DNA of 64,000 bases. It comes from Stercorarius parasiticus. Lineage: Eukaryota > Chordata > Aves > Charadriiformes > Stercorariidae. The stretch spans positions 455,356 through 519,355 of the forward strand of contig VWZL01000601.1 of NCBI GenBank assembly GCA_013396915.1, given 5' to 3'. The notes under the pieces were generated by a model. It made no database searches. It was not told where the DNA came from and saw only the letters and a program-made list of their open reading frames with translations. A program made the position numbers and the translations under genes. Shown piece by piece: positions 59,401-64,000 of this stretch (its first letter is position 1; every line of letters starts with the position of its first letter).

Positions 59401-62400
59401 CCATTCATAGACTTATTTCCATTTAGATGCAGCAGTAAATACTGTAATAGTTCAAAGTCAACTGGGAGCTTATGACTCCTCTAGTCGCGGTCCTCCAACC
59501 TAGGGTTCAGGGAGTTCTAGAGCCCATCATGGGTGTTGAAGACATAGGTGAACAGGCTTCTTTGATTCGGAAGTTCTCAAAGTAGAACCCAGAGGCTGAC
59601 GCGCAAACTGCTGTGTCTACAGGCTGCTTCTGTTGGTTGAGCTCTCAGTGCCAAAAGCATTGTCTGCTATTTGTCATCTCCATTTAAGGTCACATTTTGA
59701 ATACACCTGGAGTGGTTCATACTCTGTCACTGAAGGACAGATGGTGAATTGGCTGCTGGTTTCAGGCAGCTGCAGACTATATCACCCTTCTACACCCATC
59801 CCAAAAGGATGTGCAGCAGCAAATACAGCTGTAACTCTCCAACAGCTGTGGTGCAGTACTGTAACACAATTAAGCACTTTGCAGGTGCTGTACAGATGAA
59901 GGTTTACTGTTTGTATTCATGTTAACCGGGAGTTTTCAACTGCATCCTTTGACAGTGACAGCACTTCTGAGCTATATATTGTGTTCGGTGTTTGTATAGT
60001 GCCGTAAATCCAGTTTGTCACAGGGTCTGTCTGACACTGTTCCAAACAACTATCTGGCGCATAAGAAGCAGGTGCTCAGCAGGACAAGAAATCAAATACA
60101 CACCTATATTACAAAAATACGTATTTCTCTTTCTTTCCTGCTTTGTTCAGATTTATAAAGCTTGCTAACTCAAAACCACGTGCTTCTGGAATGACTGACT
60201 TTTGTCACTTCGTTCTGTGACCCCTTTAATAGCTTTTCAAATTGCTTTTAGGGCGTTTTATCTTTTTTTCAATGTTCGTGTGTTCATTGTATATTTCAAT
60301 TGATTAAGTTTCTTACTTCAAATTGAGCGTACGAAAAGACACATCAGATCCCAAACTTCAGAGCTTTGTTTTATAAAAACATGAAAAATACAAACTGGGT
60401 ACAAGGTACCTCTAGTAATAGAAAAAAAGTCCTCAGACCTGCTAGTTAAAAGAGACAAAGTGAATACTCGGAAGTATTCTCCCATCATTCAGCTTTTCTG
60501 AATGGTACCTTTCTTCAGTGCTTCTTTCTTGCAACTTTCAGTGGTTCCTGGGGTAAACGTATATCATAAGGATTCCTCTAGAATTACCAAAAAAGGCTTC
60601 TAACTCCATCTCAGTTTTGGATCTTTTCTCTACCTTAAGCAGGATTTTGTTCAGCTTGATGCTGACACCTTGATCTTTTCTTTCTTAAACCCTGCATGTC
60701 AAAATATTCTTGAAACCACTCTCAGTTGTTACAGGGAAAGGAGCACGACCTTTCTTCCCCTGTGCTCATGTCCACTCTGGTCAGCCTCATCCTCAATGCA
60801 TCTTTAATGATATATAATTTATATGCTTAATATGGCATTTAGTGTGGTATATGCTTGCTAATACCACTTGAAACTATTATGTGCGCAATGAAAGGTTGTA
60901 CTGTTCTTAGTCCTATATATAAAAATCTTAACTATAGAGCTGTAGACCTTTTTATTATACAAAAATCTCCACCTCTGACTCTAATCTAAAAATATTGACA
61001 TAGCGGCAAATTAATAAGGCATATAAAACTATGTCCTCATGAGACTTTTGAACTTAATGTCAATATTAACTTTTCCCTGTGATTGCGAACAAAATGTCCA
61101 TCTAATATGCTTGCACAGTGCATTTGGGTGAACTTGTCACATTCTGATCTTCCATTCAAATGAATGGATGCTCTACAAGAGCAAGGTTTAAAGTTCAGAA
61201 TATAGGAAGGGTTTGAAGATTGCTTTCATTGAGACTTTTCACAATGTCTTTCCAAATTAGAGTAACAGTGATGTCTTCCGCTGAGATGCAATGGACTCCT
61301 ACAATAAAGCTTGCTTTATCTAAGGGTAGACAGGGCACTATCTTTTAAGCCTCTCCTGAGATAAATAAAACATAAAAAGGAACAAATGAAGATGAAAGTA
61401 GTGGAAGAATTCTGCTGTTAATGTTCACTGTTGTGCAAAAAAACCAAGACTGCATCCCCATCTTCAAATCCTGTAATAATTATAGTCCTTGACCCCACAA
61501 AGTTTTACTTTTGCTTTTCTCTGCATCATCTTTTCTTAATACTTATTCTTAATTACTATTTCATCCAGCCTCACTGAAAGTTTAAAACTATGGAAGAAGA
61601 ATCCCTTCTGCAAAATTGATTTTTACTTGAGTTTAGCTGATGTTCAACTAGATCTGGTGTATCACATCCCATATAATTCCTGTTCCAGGACGATAATTTC
61701 CCCTTTCTTCTTACTAGTTAGGAGGATAAATACTTAAACGCAGTATGAATTTTATACAATAAAGACCTGACTGAGGAGCAATTTTTCAATAACAGTGTTC
61801 TTCATTCTTTTGTTTCTTGAGGTTGCAGGGTAGCAAGGAAAATCTATGAACAGTCAGGAAAACCCTGCAGATACGAACTTGTCTTCAATCTGGATGATGG
61901 CAATGTATTAGCTTATGCTATTACCTCTTGCATTTAAGGCGAAGGCTTAACCCTTTTGCTCAGGAAAAAGTTTCACATTTCCATGTCTTTACAAGACTTC
62001 TGTTCCACACGCAATTGTAAAGTCTTCAACTTTCTTCGGTTACTGTCCAAATAAATGTTGTTGAGGAAATCGCTAGTTGCAGTAACCTCTGTGTTAATGT
62101 TGGAGGCGTTAGTGTTGGAAAGGCAATTCTGTGATCTTCTCTGTGCCAGGCGCCACAAGGGCTATAGAGCTAATGATCTGAACAGGTGTACTTTACAAAG
62201 TAAGATTTTAAATAAAAAACAAACAAAAAAAGCCCCCCAAAATGAAAAAACAACTGAAATCTCATACTTCAGAGTTCTTGCTTTTACACAGAAACACATT
62301 AAAAAGAAGGTAAAACATAAGAAAAAGCAGGTCTCAGTACATTTCCTTAGAATAATACGCAGGACATAAAACATGTTGAATCCACAAGATTACATGAAGA

Positions 62401-64000
62401 CTGCTTTGCTTCCCCATCCCCCTCTATGCCATAACCTTTTCTCAGCCACTAGTATTCAGTGCAAAGCAATATCTTCAACCACCACAACAGGGATGCAGAG
62501 GGGAAACCAAGAGCGCCTTCTAAGTCTGGGCAGATTTTGTCGGGTGAAATCTGTGCCAGATGACCATTTGGTTTCTTACTTATAGCAAGGAAGAAAAACT
62601 AAAACTGTCTGAGATTCTGTGTCTGAGAATAATGGCATTTGTCTCCTTGCCCCAAATTTGGTGATCAGTAAAATACAAGGAAAAATGTAAGAACAATCTC
62701 TAAAAATAGCAGAATGTGTTTAAATTAAAATACTGAGGGTTTTCTAAGCCTTGTCATATGAAAGCAATAAAAGCACAGAGTATAAAGAATTATCACAACT
62801 TGCAATTATCAGTATAAGAAGATTAAACAGCTCAATTCCTTTCTTTTTGTTCCATAACTGAGTTTATCTTCATTCACGCAGTAGCCACAGAACGAGACTG
62901 GCAGACTTCAAAGGCAAATGTAAGAGCTTTAGGTTTCATCATTAATGTTATTTTATAGTTTTATCAGTTTGCCTCCTTCCCTACCTCATTAGGTAAACAA
63001 ATTTTTCACATACAATAAATAGTAGGTCATAAAATTTCTGCTATGGGAGTGAAGGAAATAAGGTGGACGGGGTTTTTTTATTATCAAAGAAATTACAAAT
63101 CTTGCTTTTCATATTTTGTTAAACTAATATTTACAATGAAAACAACAAGTAGCAACAGATTAGCTGGTTTAGAACTAAAGTTTCAGTAATAGTTTCCTCT
63201 TTTTTATAGCACACTAACAGCTTTTTTGCTTGTTGACCTCTGATTTCAGTTGCTGAGACTGAACACTTAGCAAAACAAACACAACAGAACTTAAAAGAGG
63301 TAGCCACATTCTAAGGCCATTTAAAATACTTTAGACAATATTCTGTTAGTTACTTGTAGGTACTTTTTTTTTTTTGCTTGCATTCTTTATTTGTTTCAAA
63401 TAACTAATACCCATAACTGTAGTGAATATTTTTACTGTCGAGTTCTCTATTGCTGACTGGATGTCCTTCTTAAAACACATCCACTCAGGCAAATTCAGTA
63501 GATTTTGAGTGAGCTAGCCTTCTGAGGAAGTAGTGTCAATATGGAATCCTATAAGCCGAGGAATTAATAAAAATCAACAAACAAATTATAATAAAACCGG
63601 GAAATATGATAATGAATATTTTGGAGGTTTAGAAAAAAGTATTAATGCTATAGAAGTAGTGGTGTCTCCTTTTAATTATATTGTAGTTATAACAATAATC
63701 TAAGTTCTTCTAGAGATGGACACACTGCATAGCTTTCTTTTATTCTCTAACAGATGGAAACAAACTTTTTAATTACTTACTATTAAACTCGAGGCATGCT
63801 CTGCTCATCTTTCACTCCAGTGTTAAAGTTAACTGAATATCTGTAATATGATAGTGATGTCAACACGACGGTCAGTGATAGTAAACACTTGGATCTAAAC
63901 AATACTAGCTAAAAATCCTACAAATGCCTGCCATAGCACATGTTAAATTCATACCCAACACGCCCATATTATGAATGATTGCTTGCACTCCTCAGTTTCA
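59401..64000. other. Unique sequence, nothing recognised
   Basis: A GC-richer patch at about 59480-59900 has no assignable identity. The rest is AT-rich, with ORFs up to 104 codons and no motif. T or A runs occur near 63366-63375. Confidence 0.5.

Noticed and set aside
59480..59900. GC-richer patch ending in a CACTTTGCAGGTGCTGTACA block, reminiscent of old amniote repeats
   Set aside because: Resemblance is too vague to name a family and no ends are visible.
62055..62369. Overlapping plus and minus frames of 104 and 61-70 codons
   Set aside because: Lysine-rich frame comes from A-rich DNA; no motif and no splice signals I would trust.

Overview
This 64 kb window is vertebrate nuclear DNA, almost certainly from a bird. 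It is AT-rich with long gene-free stretches. Its recognisable content is CR1 LINEs (3' ends with the ATTCTATG-type terminal repeat) and LTRs of avian endogenous retroviruses. No bacterial-style genes, operons or CRISPR arrays are present. I could not recognise any host protein-coding exon, tRNA, rRNA or known ncRNA gene. The window reads as intergenic or deep intronic sequence. The species cannot be fixed from what is visible.

Layout: 1-12 kb is mostly unique sequence. It holds a solo LTR (2829-3332, plus strand, 5-bp target duplication with one mismatch), a G-rich tract (8357-8389) and a possible decayed LTR (about 8434-9002). From 12 to 31 kb there are CR1 fragments at 12409, 13808-14230 (two, nested in opposite orientation), 17469, 20206, 23915-24765 (endonuclease-domain relic), 26893 and 30011. 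A fragment of an ERV LTR lies at 18222-18330. From 32 to 40 kb the window is densest in mobile DNA: a minus-strand CR1 with a reverse-transcriptase relic (32183-33308), a 970-bp minus-strand LTR (35451-36420), and a minus-strand retroviral remnant (38434-40109). From 42 to 46 kb there are an AAT microsatellite and several short tandem repeats. At 51523-53245 a plus-strand CR1 contains two single-N gaps, each flanked by exact duplicates of about 300 bp, which looks like an assembly error. A CR1 3' end (57376-57654) and a very old CR1 (58985-59400) follow. The remainder to 64000 is featureless by eye.

The least ordinary locus is the minus-strand retroviral remnant at 38434-40109. It keeps a complete-looking 5' LTR and a primer-binding site matching tRNA-Lys(1,2) at 17 of 18 bases. 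Directly downstream, instead of recognisable gag, are a 143-codon ATG-initiated frame encoding a multi-pass, potentially N-glycosylated membrane protein, then a short Ser/Pro/acidic frame that stays open into a near-perfect splice donor. No gag, pol, env or 3' LTR is visible. It could be an LTR-driven first exon or an unusual pre-gag leader. Both are inferences.

Nothing here forms a pathway. The elements are independent insertions of different ages, several truncated, nested or internally deleted.
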